Shown here piece by piece: positions 30,065 to 40,582 of a DNA stretch of 64,000 bases. The notes below the pieces were generated by a model. That model saw only the letters and a list, made by a program, of their open reading frames with translations. It was not told the DNA's origin and searched no databases. The stretch is from NCBI RefSeq assembly GCF_000497045.1, contig NW_015961951.1:480901-544900 (forward strand), given 5' to 3'. Position numbers and translations under genes: made by a program. Numbering within the stretch: the first letter of the stretch is position 1; each line of letters begins with the position of its first letter. This DNA comes from Kalmanozyma brasiliensis GHG001. Its lineage: Eukaryota > Basidiomycota > Ustilaginomycetes > Ustilaginales.

Positions 30065-32083
30065 CTACATGTCCCAATCCAGCCCATCCTCCTCCTTCTG
30101 ATCCACATCGTACTCCTCATCCGTCCCCATCCCGTCATCCTCCTCGCCACTCGCCCCTCCATCATCACCGACACTATACGCATCGATCCAGCCCTCCACC
30201 ATCTCCCTCATCTCCTTCAACCCATCCCTGGCATCCTCGCCATCCAGCCCGTATGCCGCGAGCGGCAGATGACCCTTCAGCACCTCGCTCAGCGTCTCCC
30301 TCGCCTCCTTCAGCCGGTACACGCTCGACGGCGTCGCACTGAGCGACGACAGCACGGGCACATCTTTCGGCCTGTCCACTTTGGCATTCCCCTTATCGGC
30401 GCCGGCAGTGATGGCCCTCCCCCCGTCGAGACGAGTAAAGAAGTTCGGAAAGCTCGAGAGCACGTTGTACGACTGCGGGATATAGACTCCTTGTCCAAAG
30501 GGCTCGCGGATTTGGGTGAGGAGCGAATCGAGCATCCCCAGGCCCAAGTGGGCGTCGTTCAGGTCGGCGTTTCGTAGGATGGCGGTGTGCGAGAAGGGAC
30601 GGGAGAGGTTGTACAGTAGCTTCTTGCGGGACTTTCCGCCAGCGGGGAGAGAGGATGGGAGGGACAGGTCGAGCCATGTCGAGAGGACGAGTTGGGTGCC
30701 GCGCGCTGCGAGCTCGGATTCGGACTCGAGGGGAGCGCCGCGTTGACGCAGGCGGGAGTCGCGGTCCGCGCCATAGCCGTACGACGCAAGTAGTGCATCT
30801 ACTGGGTCCGTCGACGATGCCGAGGTTTGCGAGAAGCCGGAAAGAGGTGTCGGATAGGGCAGCGGTAATGCGCCGCCGAGGTGGACGAGCTTTGTATCGC
30901 GTCGCCAGTTGAGGCGCGATGTGAGCGAGGAGAGCGTCTCGGAGCGCGACTTGAGGCGTGTTCCCAACGTCGCCGTTTCGAGATGTGCCGAGATGAGCGC
31001 AGCTGCATGGTGCATGTCGCCCAGATCGATCCTGCCTAGATAGCGCCTCCATTGCGCGCCGACTTGCGAGTCTGCCTCCCAGCTCGGCACGCTCAACGGC
31101 GTCACGACGGTCGAGAACTCCATCAGCTGAACGAGCGACTGCAGGTTGTTCATGCGACGTATCCTCGCCAGCCTGTTCTCCCATGCTGCGTCCCCGCTGG
31201 TTTCTTCTGGTATCGAGACAGTGTTCCCCCACGCCGCACCAAAGACCATGTGCGCGACCTTGGGGAATTCGTCCGCGAGGTTCTCGAGATACTTGCTTCC
31301 CAACCCGCCAAAAGCGTCCGACGTGTCGATGTTGTATTGGAAACCTTGCAGCAGATCAGCATCCTCTGCGAACCATCGAATGTTGCTATCCATCACTTCT
31401 TGTTGTGCTTCAAGTTCGTTAAAGTACCTAGCGCCCTGGGAGAACGTTTCGAATCGTACACGTCCATCGCTGTTCTCCGGTGAAGCCGTCGCGTTGAAGG
31501 AACCGGGCATGGGCGCCATCAGCTCCCCTCCGACCGAGACGAGCGATTTGGGATGGTAAAAAGTCCGCGAGTAGTCGGACCAGAATCGATGCGTCCTCCT
31601 TGATCTGCGCTGCTTTGGTATCCCGATCTCCGACTCCTCCAATACATCCTCCTCGTCGGACGAGCCAGGATCCAACCCCTGATCCTCCTGCTCGAGCCTC
31701 TGCTGGTATCTGCTCGTCCTCACCCTTTCCGCCGCAATCACCTCAGCCTCCCGTCCCCAGCTTTGCAGGCTGTCCAGTGCCACATTGCCCCCCTCTTCAG
31801 CAGGAAACGATGCATAGAGCGCATTGAGCTTGCTCAGCGCGCCAAACTCCTGCTCCGTCTCGAAGAGGATCGTTCGTGGACTGTACGTGTCCTGTCCTGT
31901 CGGCGACTGGCCCGCTTGAAATGAGACATCGTGGTCGATCAGCGGCTCATCGGGTGGCACATCGGAGGTGGAGCCGGAAGGAAGATCGTAAGTGAAATAG
32001 GACTGCTGCTGGTTCCAAAAGTGGGTGGAGATGTGGTTGGAGAAGGAGCCGAAGGAGAGGTGAATGATCTCCTTTTGCGACAT
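30065..32083 (-). CDS. DML1: Misato/DML1 homologue (mitochondrial distribution and morphology)
   Basis: The product is 672 residues from the ATG at 32083; the longer frame starts with GTG. The start MSQKEIIHLSFGSFSNHIST is the DML1 segment-II motif of Misato, followed by HFWNQQQSYFTYD. Further blocks fit the family: a region with RRSRRTHRFWSDYSRTFYHP, the tubulin-like core (FQYNIDTSDAFGGLGSKYLE; PKVAHMVFGAAWGN) and the C-terminal NADLNDAHLGLGMLDSLLTQ. Misato proteins have tubulin- and myosin-like segments and affect mitochondrial shape and inheritance. The C-terminus is very acidic (DEEYDVDQKEEDGLDWDM). No intron is seen. The gene is divergent from the UBX gene with about 360 bases between starts. 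Confidence 0.88.
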   Translation of the reverse strand: MSQKEIIHLSFGSFSNHISTHFWNQQQSYFTYDLPSGSTSDVPPDEPLIDHDVSFQAGQSPTGQDTYSPRTILFETEQEFGALSKLNALYASFPAEEGGNVALDSLQSWGREAEVIAAERVRTSRYQQRLEQEDQGLDPGSSDEEDVLEESEIGIPKQRRSRRTHRFWSDYSRTFYHPKSLVSVGGELMAPMPGSFNATASPENSDGRVRFETFSQGARYFNELEAQQEVMDSNIRWFAEDADLLQGFQYNIDTSDAFGGLGSKYLENLADEFPKVAHMVFGAAWGNTVSIPEETSGDAAWENRLARIRRMNNLQSLVQLMEFSTVVTPLSVPSWEADSQVGAQWRRYLGRIDLGDMHHAAALISAHLETATLGTRLKSRSETLSSLTSRLNWRRDTKLVHLGGALPLPYPTPLSGFSQTSASSTDPVDALLASYGYGADRDSRLRQRGAPLESESELAARGTQLVLSTWLDLSLPSSLPAGGKSRKKLLYNLSRPFSHTAILRNADLNDAHLGLGMLDSLLTQIREPFGQGVYIPQSYNVLSSFPNFFTRLDGGRAITAGADKGNAKVDRPKDVPVLSSLSATPSSVYRLKEARETLSEVLKGHLPLAAYGLDGEDARDGLKEMREMVEGWIDAYSVGDDGGASGEEDDGMGTDEEYDVDQKEEDGLDWDM

Positions 32084-32443
32084 GTTGCGGGTGCAGTCGT
32101 CGAAAGCGACTGTGGCGGACACTGAGCCTGTGACAATGGGTGTGATGGGAAGATGTGGACCTTCCAGAGCTCTGGAGTCAGGGTCCGAGCAGGGTCAGGA
32201 GCAGGATCAAGAAGAATCGAGGAAGGAGCAAGGCGCTGGACCCAAATTTTGGCTCGGATCTCGGACAGAAGGTCTAACAGTCTTGTGGCGGCGGACGGGC
32301 CAAGCGCAGCAGCGCAGAAGCAGTGTCGTGCGGGGCCGCGCCGAAACGAAGTTGTGCTGCGCAGTCTTCTTGCTTCTTTCCTTCTGTCCCATCACTTTCA
32401 TTCTTCGCACACACAACTCGCAACAAGCAGAAGAATCGACAAG
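32084..32443. promoter_or_regulatory. Divergent promoter region, DML1 / UBX gene
   Basis: This is a 360-base stretch between two divergent starts. No ORF is supported and no specific site was recognised. Confidence 0.4.
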
Positions 32444-33819
32444 ATGGGTGATCGTGCAATGCGTAAGTTCTGGGCTGCTCACACGACGGTGGATCGAGGT
32501 CTCTTCGAATGTATGCAGCTGAACATCCTTGCTTGTGTTGCCGGACAGTACTCGACATGGGCTTCGCCCAAGAGCGCGTCGACTGGGCGCTTTACACGAC
32601 CAAGAATGCTGGGCTCCAGCCTGCACTCGACCACTTGGAGGCGAATCAGGACAACGCTGTGCCCACCGACTACAAGTCGGCAGCCCCCGCAGCTGGTTCG
32701 AGCTCTGGTGCTGGCCATGACGTGAGTAGCCCTCTTTGCCATGGTAGCTGCTGATATCCGCGAGAAGTAGACCAGCTGACCTGGGTGCTACTTGTGTCTC
32801 CAAACAGTACGACGAGGAAGACGAGGCTGCCCTAGCCGACCTGGTCTCGAAAAAGGGTCTGGCGGCTGCTGACGATGCCATCAACAATGTCGGCGAAGCC
32901 AAGGTGAGTTGCTGCCGACCAGCCGCCTTGGAATCTTTGCATTGACCCAAAACTAACGCTCTGACTCCTACCTCTTGCGACTTGCCACCAGTCCATCAAA
33001 TGTACCGACTGCGGCAAGATCTTCAAATCACCCGCCTTTGCCTCGTTCCACGCCGAGAAAGCGGGTCACACCTCGTTCGAAGAGAGCACAGAAGAGATCA
33101 AGCCTCTCACCGAAGAAGAGAAAAAGGAGAAACTCGAGGAGCTTCGAACCAAGCTCGCTGCCAAGCGCGCTGCTCAGTCCAAGATCGACGCGGAAGAAAA
33201 CCGCGCCAACGAAAAGATTCGTCGCAAAGCCGGGCAGGACCTCAGCGAGGTGAAGGAAGAGATGAAGCGCAAGGAGCAGCTCAAGGAGGCGGAGCGAAAG
33301 AGGAAGGAGAAGGCAGATGATGCGGCCTTCAAGGCCAAGATCAAGGCTCAAATCGAGGCGGACAAGCGGGAGAGAGCGGCCAAAGCAGCGGCGGACAAGG
33401 CCAAAAGGGAAGGTGGTGGTGTGACGGAAGCGGTGCCGGCGGCGCCGAGTGCTGCGGCTTTGGCGGCGAGCGCGGGTGCTCAGGCAAATAAGAGCTCGGC
33501 CAACGAGGCGAGGCTGCGAGTGAGGGCGCCGGGTGGGATGTGGATGGGAACCTTGCCCGCAGAGGCGACGTTGGCGGATGTTGCGCAGAAGGTCAAGGCT
33601 GAGGGCAAGGATGGCGGTGCTGCACAGCTGAAGGTGAGTTCAGACACTCAGCCTGAAAGAGCTCCATTGGATCATGCGCTGACCTCCTTTACAACTTATT
33701 GTCCAACACAGTTCTCGACGAACTTTCCGAGAAAGATCTTCGACGCCAGCGACGCCAGCAAGACACTGCGCGAGCTGGGACTTGTCCCCAATGCCGCGTT
33801 GGAGGCGTCGCCCATGTAG
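32444..33819 (+). CDS. UBXN1-like protein (UBA, C2H2-type finger, coiled coil, UBX), five exons
   Basis: Exons are 32444-32462, 32549-32721, 32808-32903, 32992-33633 and 33712-33819. All introns are short (78-88 bases) with GT-AG ends (GTAAGT or GTGAGT donors), and phases join without a stop. A UBA domain lies at the N-terminus (LLDMGFAQERVDWALYTTKN). A finger follows (CTDCGKIFKSPAFASFHAEK then AGH). The long basic-acidic coiled coil contains KEEMKRKEQLKEAERKRKEK. The UBX fold starts at RLRVRAPGGMWMG and ends with FSTNFPRKIFDASD and LGLVPNAALEASPM. This order matches UBXN1/SAKS1 cofactors of the Cdc48/p97 ATPase, which link ubiquitinated clients to it. The UBX loop has FPRK where the family usually shows FPR, compatible with Cdc48 binding. 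The first exon is only 19 bases. Confidence 0.9.
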
Positions 33820-34092
33820 TCGTCTCACTCCAAAAGCAGTCTGTAGCGACCAGCGACCAGTCATTCAGATAGACTGCTGTCCCACGCAATCACTGAAGTG
33901 CCACCCATTGGAGGTCCGTCTGTCGTCGTCGAGAATGTCGAGCATGGTGAGTGTGAGGCGCTGCGAAAAACGAAAAAATGTTAGATCCAGGACCGGCGCT
34001 GTCAATCTGCCGGTCGAACCGAGGCGCCCTAATCGGCACATTCAAACTGCTCGGGCCACCTTCACCCTCACTCTCACCACCATCGTCTCATC

Positions 34093-34932
34093 ATGCTGGT
34101 CGTCGGCCTCACAGGCGGCATTGCCTCTGGCAAGTCGACCGCGTCCTATCTCATCTCTTCGCATCCCGCTCGCATCCCAATTATCGACCTGGACGTCCTG
34201 GCCCGCGAAGTTGTCGCCCCTGGTCAACCAGCGCTCTCCGCCCTCCGCTCCGCTTTCGGTCCCAGCGTCATCAACACCAATGGCACCCTCAACCGGGCCG
34301 AGTTGGGCCGTCTTGCCTTTGCCACGCCCGAAAAAACCAAGATCTTGAACGGCATCACCCACGGTGCGATCCGCAAGCGCATGATCCGCCTCCTCATCGG
34401 CTACTGGCTCAAAGGCGAGCGCGTAGTCGTCGTCGACACACCGTTGCTCGTCGAAGCCGGGTTGTGGAAGTGGTGTGGCGAAATGGTGCTTGTCTACTGT
34501 CGACGCGAAGATCAGTTGAAACGCATGCTCAAGCGGGACGGCGAGCGGATTGGGTTGACCCCAGAAGACGCAGAACAGAGGTTGAACGCCCAGCTGCCCC
34601 TCGACGACAAGCTCGTGTACGCCGATGCAGTGCTTGACAACTCGTCAAATCTCGCAGAGCGCGTGGAGGAGGAAGAACGAGGCGCACCAGAATGGACAAG
34701 GCGGCTGGAAAGGGAGACGAGTGTTGCGCTACGGATGCAGGTGGATAGACTGGTGGGGAGGTGGGTGGATAGGTATGGGGGCGTGCGAGGGAGGGTGAGG
34801 TGGTTGATGCAGTGGTTGGTGCCGCCCGTGGGACTGATCATGGGTGTATGGAGGGCAATGGCGCGGCAGAGAGCGGTGAAGGGGAGGTTGAGCAGTGGAA
34901 GGAAGCCGAGTGTGCCTAGTAGCAAGCTGTGA
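34093..34932 (+). CDS. CAB5: Dephospho-CoA kinase
   Basis: The product is 279 residues from the ATG at 34093, without intron. The Walker A motif is at the very N-terminus (MLVVGLTGGIASGKST). The substrate-lid motif LDVLAREVVAPGQPALSAL, then GTLNRAELGRLAFATPEKTK, the VVVDTPLLVEAGLW strand and the QLKRMLKRDGERIGLTPEDA helix are all hallmarks of CoaE/DPCK. The enzyme phosphorylates dephospho-CoA on the ribose 3'-OH, the last step of coenzyme A synthesis. The C-terminus has a hydrophobic stretch (LMQWLVPPVGLIMGVW), as in other fungal and animal DPCK proteins anchored to a mitochondrial membrane. The gene is convergent with the MFS transporter, 172 bases apart. Confidence 0.92.
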   Translation: MLVVGLTGGIASGKSTASYLISSHPARIPIIDLDVLAREVVAPGQPALSALRSAFGPSVINTNGTLNRAELGRLAFATPEKTKILNGITHGAIRKRMIRLLIGYWLKGERVVVVDTPLLVEAGLWKWCGEMVLVYCRREDQLKRMLKRDGERIGLTPEDAEQRLNAQLPLDDKLVYADAVLDNSSNLAERVEEEERGAPEWTRRLERETSVALRMQVDRLVGRWVDRYGGVRGRVRWLMQWLVPPVGLIMGVWRAMARQRAVKGRLSSGRKPSVPSSKL

Positions 34933-35104
34933 CCGCGAAGGGGCTTGAACCGAGTGAGACGCACCAGGTCGACCTCCCCGAGCATTGTTAGCGCAAACGA
35001 GTCGGTGTCAGACACACAACGAGGGCAATGAGGATATGGCAATGGAACGTCTATTTTGCAAAAGTGTGAGAAGAACGTTGATACAAATGAAGCAATCTGG
35101 TCCT

Positions 35105-36925
35105 CTACGAAGTTGCGGAGTAGACATGCGCATACTTGCTATGCCTCCTGAGCACATGTCCGTACCTCTGCAGCCCCCACAGCGGCACGATGAGCACCGT
35201 GAAGATGGCGCCCAGCACGCTGCACCCCACGCCGACGCCCAGCTTGGTGAACATGCCATGTCCGAACAGCGGAAAGGCCGCTGCGAACGAGCTCCTGATC
35301 AGCGCGTTGGCGGCCAGCACGCTCGCAGCGTACTTGGGATACGACATGGGCAGGTACACCAGCAGACTCTGGAAGAGCAAGAACACGCCGGGCAGCAGCA
35401 GAGCCGAAAAGATGATGGGGACGATCCAGTGGATGTCCTCGCGGCTCGTCCAGCCAAAGCCGAAGAGCGAGACGGGCACAAAGAACGAGGCAAAGAGCGC
35501 GATGCCAATGCGGTCCTCGGGGATGATGATGCCGCGCTGGGCTTTGGCTAGGAACCGAGGATTGAAGTAGGACTTGAGGTACCACAGGTATCCGAGGAGG
35601 GTGAATACGCCGGACACCGCCAGACCCAGGAATGGCAGCCCGCTCTCGCCGAGGTTAAAGCGGTGCGTCTCTGTGAAGACTATGACAAAACTTTCGAAGA
35701 AAAGATAGAAGCAAGCGTAGGCCACGCCGAGGTAGATGGAGGTGAAGAAGACGACGGGCTCGATGGAAATGATGAGGGGACGGAGCAGGGATTCCTTTGT
35801 GAGGCTGGCGAAGCTGGTAGCGGCCTGATCCAGTTCGCTCTGCGCGCGCAACTGGGCATTTCCGGTGTGCTTCCGGAGCCGCTTAGCGCGCTGCAGAAGC
35901 AGGTACCCCTCGAACGTCTCTGGCAGGAACAATGCGAGAACAATGGTCGTCACGCCCGAAAGAATGGTCAGCAGCCACATGGGCCACCTCCAACCCAGGT
36001 TCATGGCCGAGAATCCACCAATGACGGGTCCGAGCACGGGTCCGCACACCGCACCGACAGCCCAAATGGCGATGGGGAAAGCGACACCGACGCCGTCGTA
36101 CATGTCGGAGATGCTCGCACCGCCTGTAGCGAGGGCTGGGGAGCCGAAGAATCCGGTCCAGAAACGCATCGCCATCAACGTGCTGTAGTTAGGCGCGAGT
36201 GAGGCGACGATGTTGAAGATGACAAAGATGATCATGCTCGGGATGTAGGTCCAGTTGCGTCCGATGGCGGGGATCTCGCTGAGCGGGCTCAAAAACATCG
36301 GACCCACTGCATATCCGAGTACGAAGAGGGAGAGACCGAGCGTAGCTTTCGTCAAGCCGACGTCGAACTCCTCCATCACACCGGGGATCGAGGGCGTATA
36401 TATGGCCGAGCCGGAGTAGACGCCGAAGGTGAGAAGGCCGATCAGGAAGGTGACAGAGGCTTTCTTGCGAGGAGACCAATTGCGTGGGTTCTCGGGATCA
36501 TCGTCGCCGTACCAGCCGACGATGATGGTTTCATCGGTCGTGGTTGAGCTGGTCGACTTTTCGGAAGGGGAGGACTCGGTTTTGGACTCGGAGACGACAC
36601 GTGCGACTGTGTTGGTGCCTTGTGCCTGAGACAGTGCTGCTTCGATGTCGGTACCGGTCACATCGTCCAAGGCGGCGTCGTTATCGATCGTCTTCTTGGG
36701 GCATTGCTCGCAGATGGTGGTGGTTTCCGAGTCGAAGGGTTTCTTCTTCTCTGTCGTAGGCGATGGCCTTGCTGAGGAGGAAGCAGCAGCGGTGCTGGAC
36801 GATGCTGATGCGAGGGATGATGGGACAACAAATCCGGGGCGCTGTTCTGGGCGCGGGAAGATCTTGCCATTCGAGGCTTGGTTGAGCAGGGTTCCCACCC
36901 ACGATGATGCTACGGCGGAGGTCAT
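35105..36925 (-). CDS. MFS transporter, DHA1 (drug/polyamine:H+ antiporter) type
   Basis: The product is 606 residues with an ATG at 36925 and no intron. A disordered N-terminal tail of about 150 residues precedes the typical entry motif WYGDDDPENPRNWSPRKKAS. Twelve hydrophobic segments follow. The first ones read FLIGLLTFGVYSGSAIY, LGLSLFVLGYAVGPMF and NRNWTYIPSMIIFVIFNIVA-like blocks. Motif C of drug antiporters is visible as AVGAVCGPVLGPVIGG. LPETFEGYLLLQRAKRLRK closes the sixth segment. These features fit the Tpo1/Flu1/CyhR branch of DHA1. The substrate cannot be read from sequence. It is not next to a recognisable biosynthetic cluster. Confidence 0.85.
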   Translation of the reverse strand: MTSAVASSWVGTLLNQASNGKIFPRPEQRPGFVVPSSLASASSSTAAASSSARPSPTTEKKKPFDSETTTICEQCPKKTIDNDAALDDVTGTDIEAALSQAQGTNTVARVVSESKTESSPSEKSTSSTTTDETIIVGWYGDDDPENPRNWSPRKKASVTFLIGLLTFGVYSGSAIYTPSIPGVMEEFDVGLTKATLGLSLFVLGYAVGPMFLSPLSEIPAIGRNWTYIPSMIIFVIFNIVASLAPNYSTLMAMRFWTGFFGSPALATGGASISDMYDGVGVAFPIAIWAVGAVCGPVLGPVIGGFSAMNLGWRWPMWLLTILSGVTTIVLALFLPETFEGYLLLQRAKRLRKHTGNAQLRAQSELDQAATSFASLTKESLLRPLIISIEPVVFFTSIYLGVAYACFYLFFESFVIVFTETHRFNLGESGLPFLGLAVSGVFTLLGYLWYLKSYFNPRFLAKAQRGIIIPEDRIGIALFASFFVPVSLFGFGWTSREDIHWIVPIIFSALLLPGVFLLFQSLLVYLPMSYPKYAASVLAANALIRSSFAAAFPLFGHGMFTKLGVGVGCSVLGAIFTVLIVPLWGLQRYGHVLRRHSKYAHVYSATS

Positions 36926-38100
36926 TGCGGAAGAGGATGCAGTGTCTCTATTGGTCTCTGTTGCTATTGCTGAGGCGAGATAAGGTTTTATGGCCGATGA
37001 TTGTTGAGGGGTGCTGACTCGGGTCGAGAGCTGCTCTCTTTATACCCTTTGCGATCTATTTGGAAAAGCTAGACGTCGACGAAGGACCGGATGTACGACC
37101 ATACGCCATTCGTGTATGTGGAGATGGGTCAACGTCGATGTCTGTTGCGCAGCAGAGATGGTGTGGGACGGAGACAAGCCTGGCGTTGACGTGCTCTCGA
37201 GAAGAAAACGCCGACCGTGGAAGACTGAGATGTGCGGCTATGTAGCAGAGGGACAACGTGCTTTGTCCACGGAGAACAAAAGCGAACCAAAAAGATTTGC
37301 GCGTGTTTGACGTGACAGCCAAACCCTGCAGCCAAAGGGTTCAGCCGCAATCAAACTTGACCGCGCAAAATCCGAGCAGCCGAGATGAGCGATATGGTGG
37401 TCCACGGATTCGGCATCGGAGTTACAACGTCGTATCCGCTTGCACCTCCATGGACGGCGTCGAGGAGGCTCATCTTATCTTCGATGGCGTACTTTTGGAA
37501 CAAGCGAAGGCTGAAGAAGATCGAGGAAACCTAGCGCGCGCGAGAGGCCGGATATGCATTCTGACAGGCGCGGCGCGAGGCTGAGCTGTCGTCGGGATGA
37601 ACCCTGCCAAGGCCAGATGGAGGCTGAGCTTGTGCAGATGGTCGGGATGCTAATCGGATGCTATCACGTGTGAGCGCATTCTCCGACAATAGATCCACGG
37701 ACAAGCGTTGAATGACGAGATCTGTGGTAGGTTTGAGCGACCGGCAATCCACCCTTTGTGGCAAACGCGGTTATGGAAAAGCGTAGATCGATGGCGTGCC
37801 GTGGTGATAAGCAAATGCGCCAAAAATCCTTGCTCTCTCAAAATCAGGGTTCAGCGACGCTCCTTCTGCAGACACGCCAACGGTCATCTCCACGGGAAAC
37901 CCACGCCATTTCTTTCAAAACCCGATTGTCAGATCGAACAGACGAGAAATCGGCCGTGCTTCATCTTCGACGACGACTGGCTTGGCCTCTAGCAATGCCA
38001 GCATGCCGATCTAGTAGCATTCACACGTCGCTGCTCATAGTAGAATGGTGAAAATAGATTGCAGCTCGAGCTGTGATGCAGATGGTGTCATCGCGCTAAG
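36926..38100. other. Intergenic region between MFS gene and accessory island
   Basis: 1.2 kb without a supported gene. ORFs are below 110 codons and lack protein-like composition. It probably contains the MFS promoter and marks the left edge of the accessory island. Confidence 0.4.
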
Positions 38101-39326
38101 CTAGGCAATCGTATTTGTTGTGCCCTTCCCTTCAATCCTATCGTTGGTTGATGCCTGAGTGACTCGATTGGCCTCGGCAGCGAGCCACATCTCGTAAGAC
38201 TCTCGAGCACTGATCTCGCGCACCACCTCGACTCGCTCGGGAAACGATTCGATCACCTGGCCAGGCTCCTGCGGAGAGCCGCCGAGAATGATGTGCCCGT
38301 CAGACAGCAGGTATCGGTAGCCTTTGACCACAGGTCTTTTGGTCGGGTCTTCGGTCGGATACTCGTAAGTTCCTTCGATCCAGCGACGAACGTCCTCGGC
38401 TATCTTGGCGTCACGTGCGGCGATGGCAGCGTCGGACCTTCGCATGACTTCCTCATCGCTGATCTCGCGCACCTGATCGCTCTTTGGGTCCTTGAGCCAC
38501 CAATCTTTTGTGGGATCGTCCACGCTATGCTGATGGACGCTGACCTGTCTGCCGTCGGCGTAAAGATAGTTCTTATACACCGGATGGCCTTCGATTAGCG
38601 GCTTAGGAGGGGCTTCTGTGGTATGGTCGCGCGAGACGAACGACACAGTCGATCACGGCGTGCATCGAAGTCGTAGACGCGATGTCAATCGCGTCAGTGA
38701 GCACAAGAGGGTGTGGAAGCGTCAGAGTCCCGTCTCATCACTTAGAATTAGGATCGAAACCCTACAGTCTGTGGACCGTGAGCTGAAAGCAGCAACAGCG
38801 TAAACTTACCAATGGTTCCGCCCGCTTCGATCCATGCGCGCTTCTCGGCGACATAAACAGAGTCCGTGTCGTTATCGTACGCGTCATCGTCGTCGTCCCA
38901 GTAGTTGTTGATGCCACGCTCGTCGATGTGAAGGAGGTATGCAGTGATGAGAACTTCCTCTGGTCCTTCTCGCGCTGTGCCTTCGATCCTGAGAGGCGAT
39001 CCTGGCTTGTCAAAGAAATCCCAATGGATGGCGGGCATGAGCACCTTGCCATCCTCGTGCGACTTGTCGTCAGCGATGGCAAAAGTGAGGCTGGTGAATG
39101 GCGACTCCTCGCGAGTGAAGTTGGGAACGACGTGGCGCCTCGCAATCTGCAGGGGCGTCCAACCTACAAAGTCGCCTTCGATGGGAACAAGTTCGGACTC
39201 TTCCGGCACTTCAAAGGGTGGATCCAAAGCGTCCTTGCAGAACTTCTCGGTCCACGAAGGAGGAAATGGCTTGGTAGACGTGCAGAACAGGGGAACCTTC
39301 GGTGCTACCTTTCGAGGAGGAGCCAT
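38101..39326 (-). CDS. Orphan two-exon protein with tandem C-terminal module (paralogue of 62204-63413)
   Basis: Exon 1 is 39326-38810 and exon 2 is 38615-38101. The 194-base intron has a GTAAGT donor and a CACAG acceptor in phase 1. The product is 343 residues, without signal peptide or membrane segment. Exon 1 encodes a domain with PLFCTSTKPFPPSW, IEGDFVGWTPLQIARRHVVP and SPFTSLTFAIADDKSHEDGK. Exon 2 encodes two related units of about 85-90 residues. The first runs NYLYADGRQVSV to KSDQVREISDEEV (188-229); the second runs RYLLSDGHIILGG to ERVEVVREISARE (273-311). Between them lies a helical EDVRRWIEGTYEYP element. I do not recognise the family. The same unit closes the neighbouring nuclease gene. 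Intron position and phase are identical in the telomere-proximal copy, so the two are true paralogues. Confidence 0.8.
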
Positions 39327-39528
39327 GCCGACGACAGAGGGACTTAGCTAATGCGTAAAATGTGAGATCTGTCGAGCGGCCAAGTGATACGTTTGGTAGT
39401 TGTGCTTAAGAAGGAAAGAGGCGAGAGCGAGGTACAAAAGAGACTTCGCATTCCGTAGATAGTGGCAACCGCCAGCGCGCAACGTACCGTACATGGAAAC
39501 GCACCGGCCAGGACTTTGCAAAGCTGCC

Positions 39529-40086
39529 TCATTCGGCGCACGCGTTCCCATCGCGAGCAGTCGACGGAGTCGCGGCAACCGAGCCTTTTATAACTTCATG
39601 AGAAGGCGGTGTCGGTCCCACCTTCGCTTCATCATAACTTGAAAGTCGCCGGTAGACGGGTTGGGATTCACAAGATACTGGGACCGTCCGGCTTTGACCG
39701 TGCGGCGCATCCATGTTTCGCACAAAGGCATGCCGAGTCGCTACACTGCTTCTAGGTGGCAAAAGTGCCATTGATCCGTCCTGTCGGCGCGTGATGTAAA
39801 CGATTTTTGGAGCGTCTGCGATTGGTATTCCATGTTCAACGATATCATGCATGCGCCCAAACGCACTGACCACGAGATCATCAAGTTGCCCAGAAGACAG
39901 TCTCTCCGACCGACAAGGACCGAGCCGCGGCACCCTTGATTCCATTGTATAGCCCGCTGTCTCAGGAACCCATCCTCGCGCCCGCCAAAGTAGTGGGCTG
40001 CCGGTCCGCTCAGCAATGATTGAAATCGACATTTGCGCAGCATTGACTTTCGACCTCGAATATGCGGCATCCCTGTGGTACTTCAT
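39529..40086 (-). CDS. Hypothetical 185-residue ORF, possibly a gene fragment
   Basis: An ATG at 40086 opens 185 codons ending at 39529. Composition is moderately protein-like (DDLVVSAFGRMHDIVEHGIP; PKIVYITRRQDGSMALLPP). The KIVYITRRQ strand faintly recalls the p-x-x-x-Y-x-x-R core of GT61-type glycosyltransferases, but the rest of such an enzyme is missing, so this could be a fragment or chance. There is no signal peptide and no intron evidence. It lies between the orphan gene and the divergent nuclease gene, which raises the question of whether it belongs to the same accessory island. Confidence 0.25.
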   Translation of the reverse strand: MKYHRDAAYSRSKVNAAQMSISIIAERTGSPLLWRARGWVPETAGYTMESRVPRLGPCRSERLSSGQLDDLVVSAFGRMHDIVEHGIPIADAPKIVYITRRQDGSMALLPPRSSVATRHAFVRNMDAPHGQSRTVPVSCESQPVYRRLSSYDEAKVGPTPPSHEVIKGSVAATPSTARDGNACAE

Positions 40087-40582
40087 GCTTCAGAGAAAGT
40101 TCATCGACGGATGTTGCGCCTGTTCACGAAACTTCTGTCGGTTTCGTATTGATGCATCCTCCCCTAAGCGAAATAAAGGCGTCAACATGCGTTGCTCAAT
40201 ATGTGAGACTTGACAGTTCTGTATACACTGCTTTGACAATCACATCGGGATTCTCCGTTCCCTTGTGGGTGCGGCAATGGAGCCTCTACAATGCAGCATG
40301 CAATGCAGCATCGTCAAGGTCGAATGACGAGGTCGAGTGACTAGGTTGTCTGCAGCGTCTTGTATGCAGTGGCAGCATCCGATTCCGACCGTTCTTGGCG
40401 GGGACTGCCCTTTGAGTGGCTCGCTTCCTTTGTGGCTCCATCTGGGCGCAAGCGCATCTTATAAGAAGGGCTCTGTTCCTCTTGTGCTCTTCGGAAGACT
40501 GTCATCTTACACCAGTCCTTCGATCTGCCTTCACCCCGACACGCTTCACTTTCATTCTTGTCGCCCAACTCTTGGCTTGATC
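40087..40582. promoter_or_regulatory. Upstream region of the secreted nuclease gene
   Basis: About 0.5 kb precedes the nuclease ATG. The last 150 bases are C/T-rich (about 40430-40570), as in a fungal promoter or leader. A repeated ATGCAGCATGCAATGCAGCA pattern lies near 40291-40311. No factor site is assigned. Confidence 0.35.
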
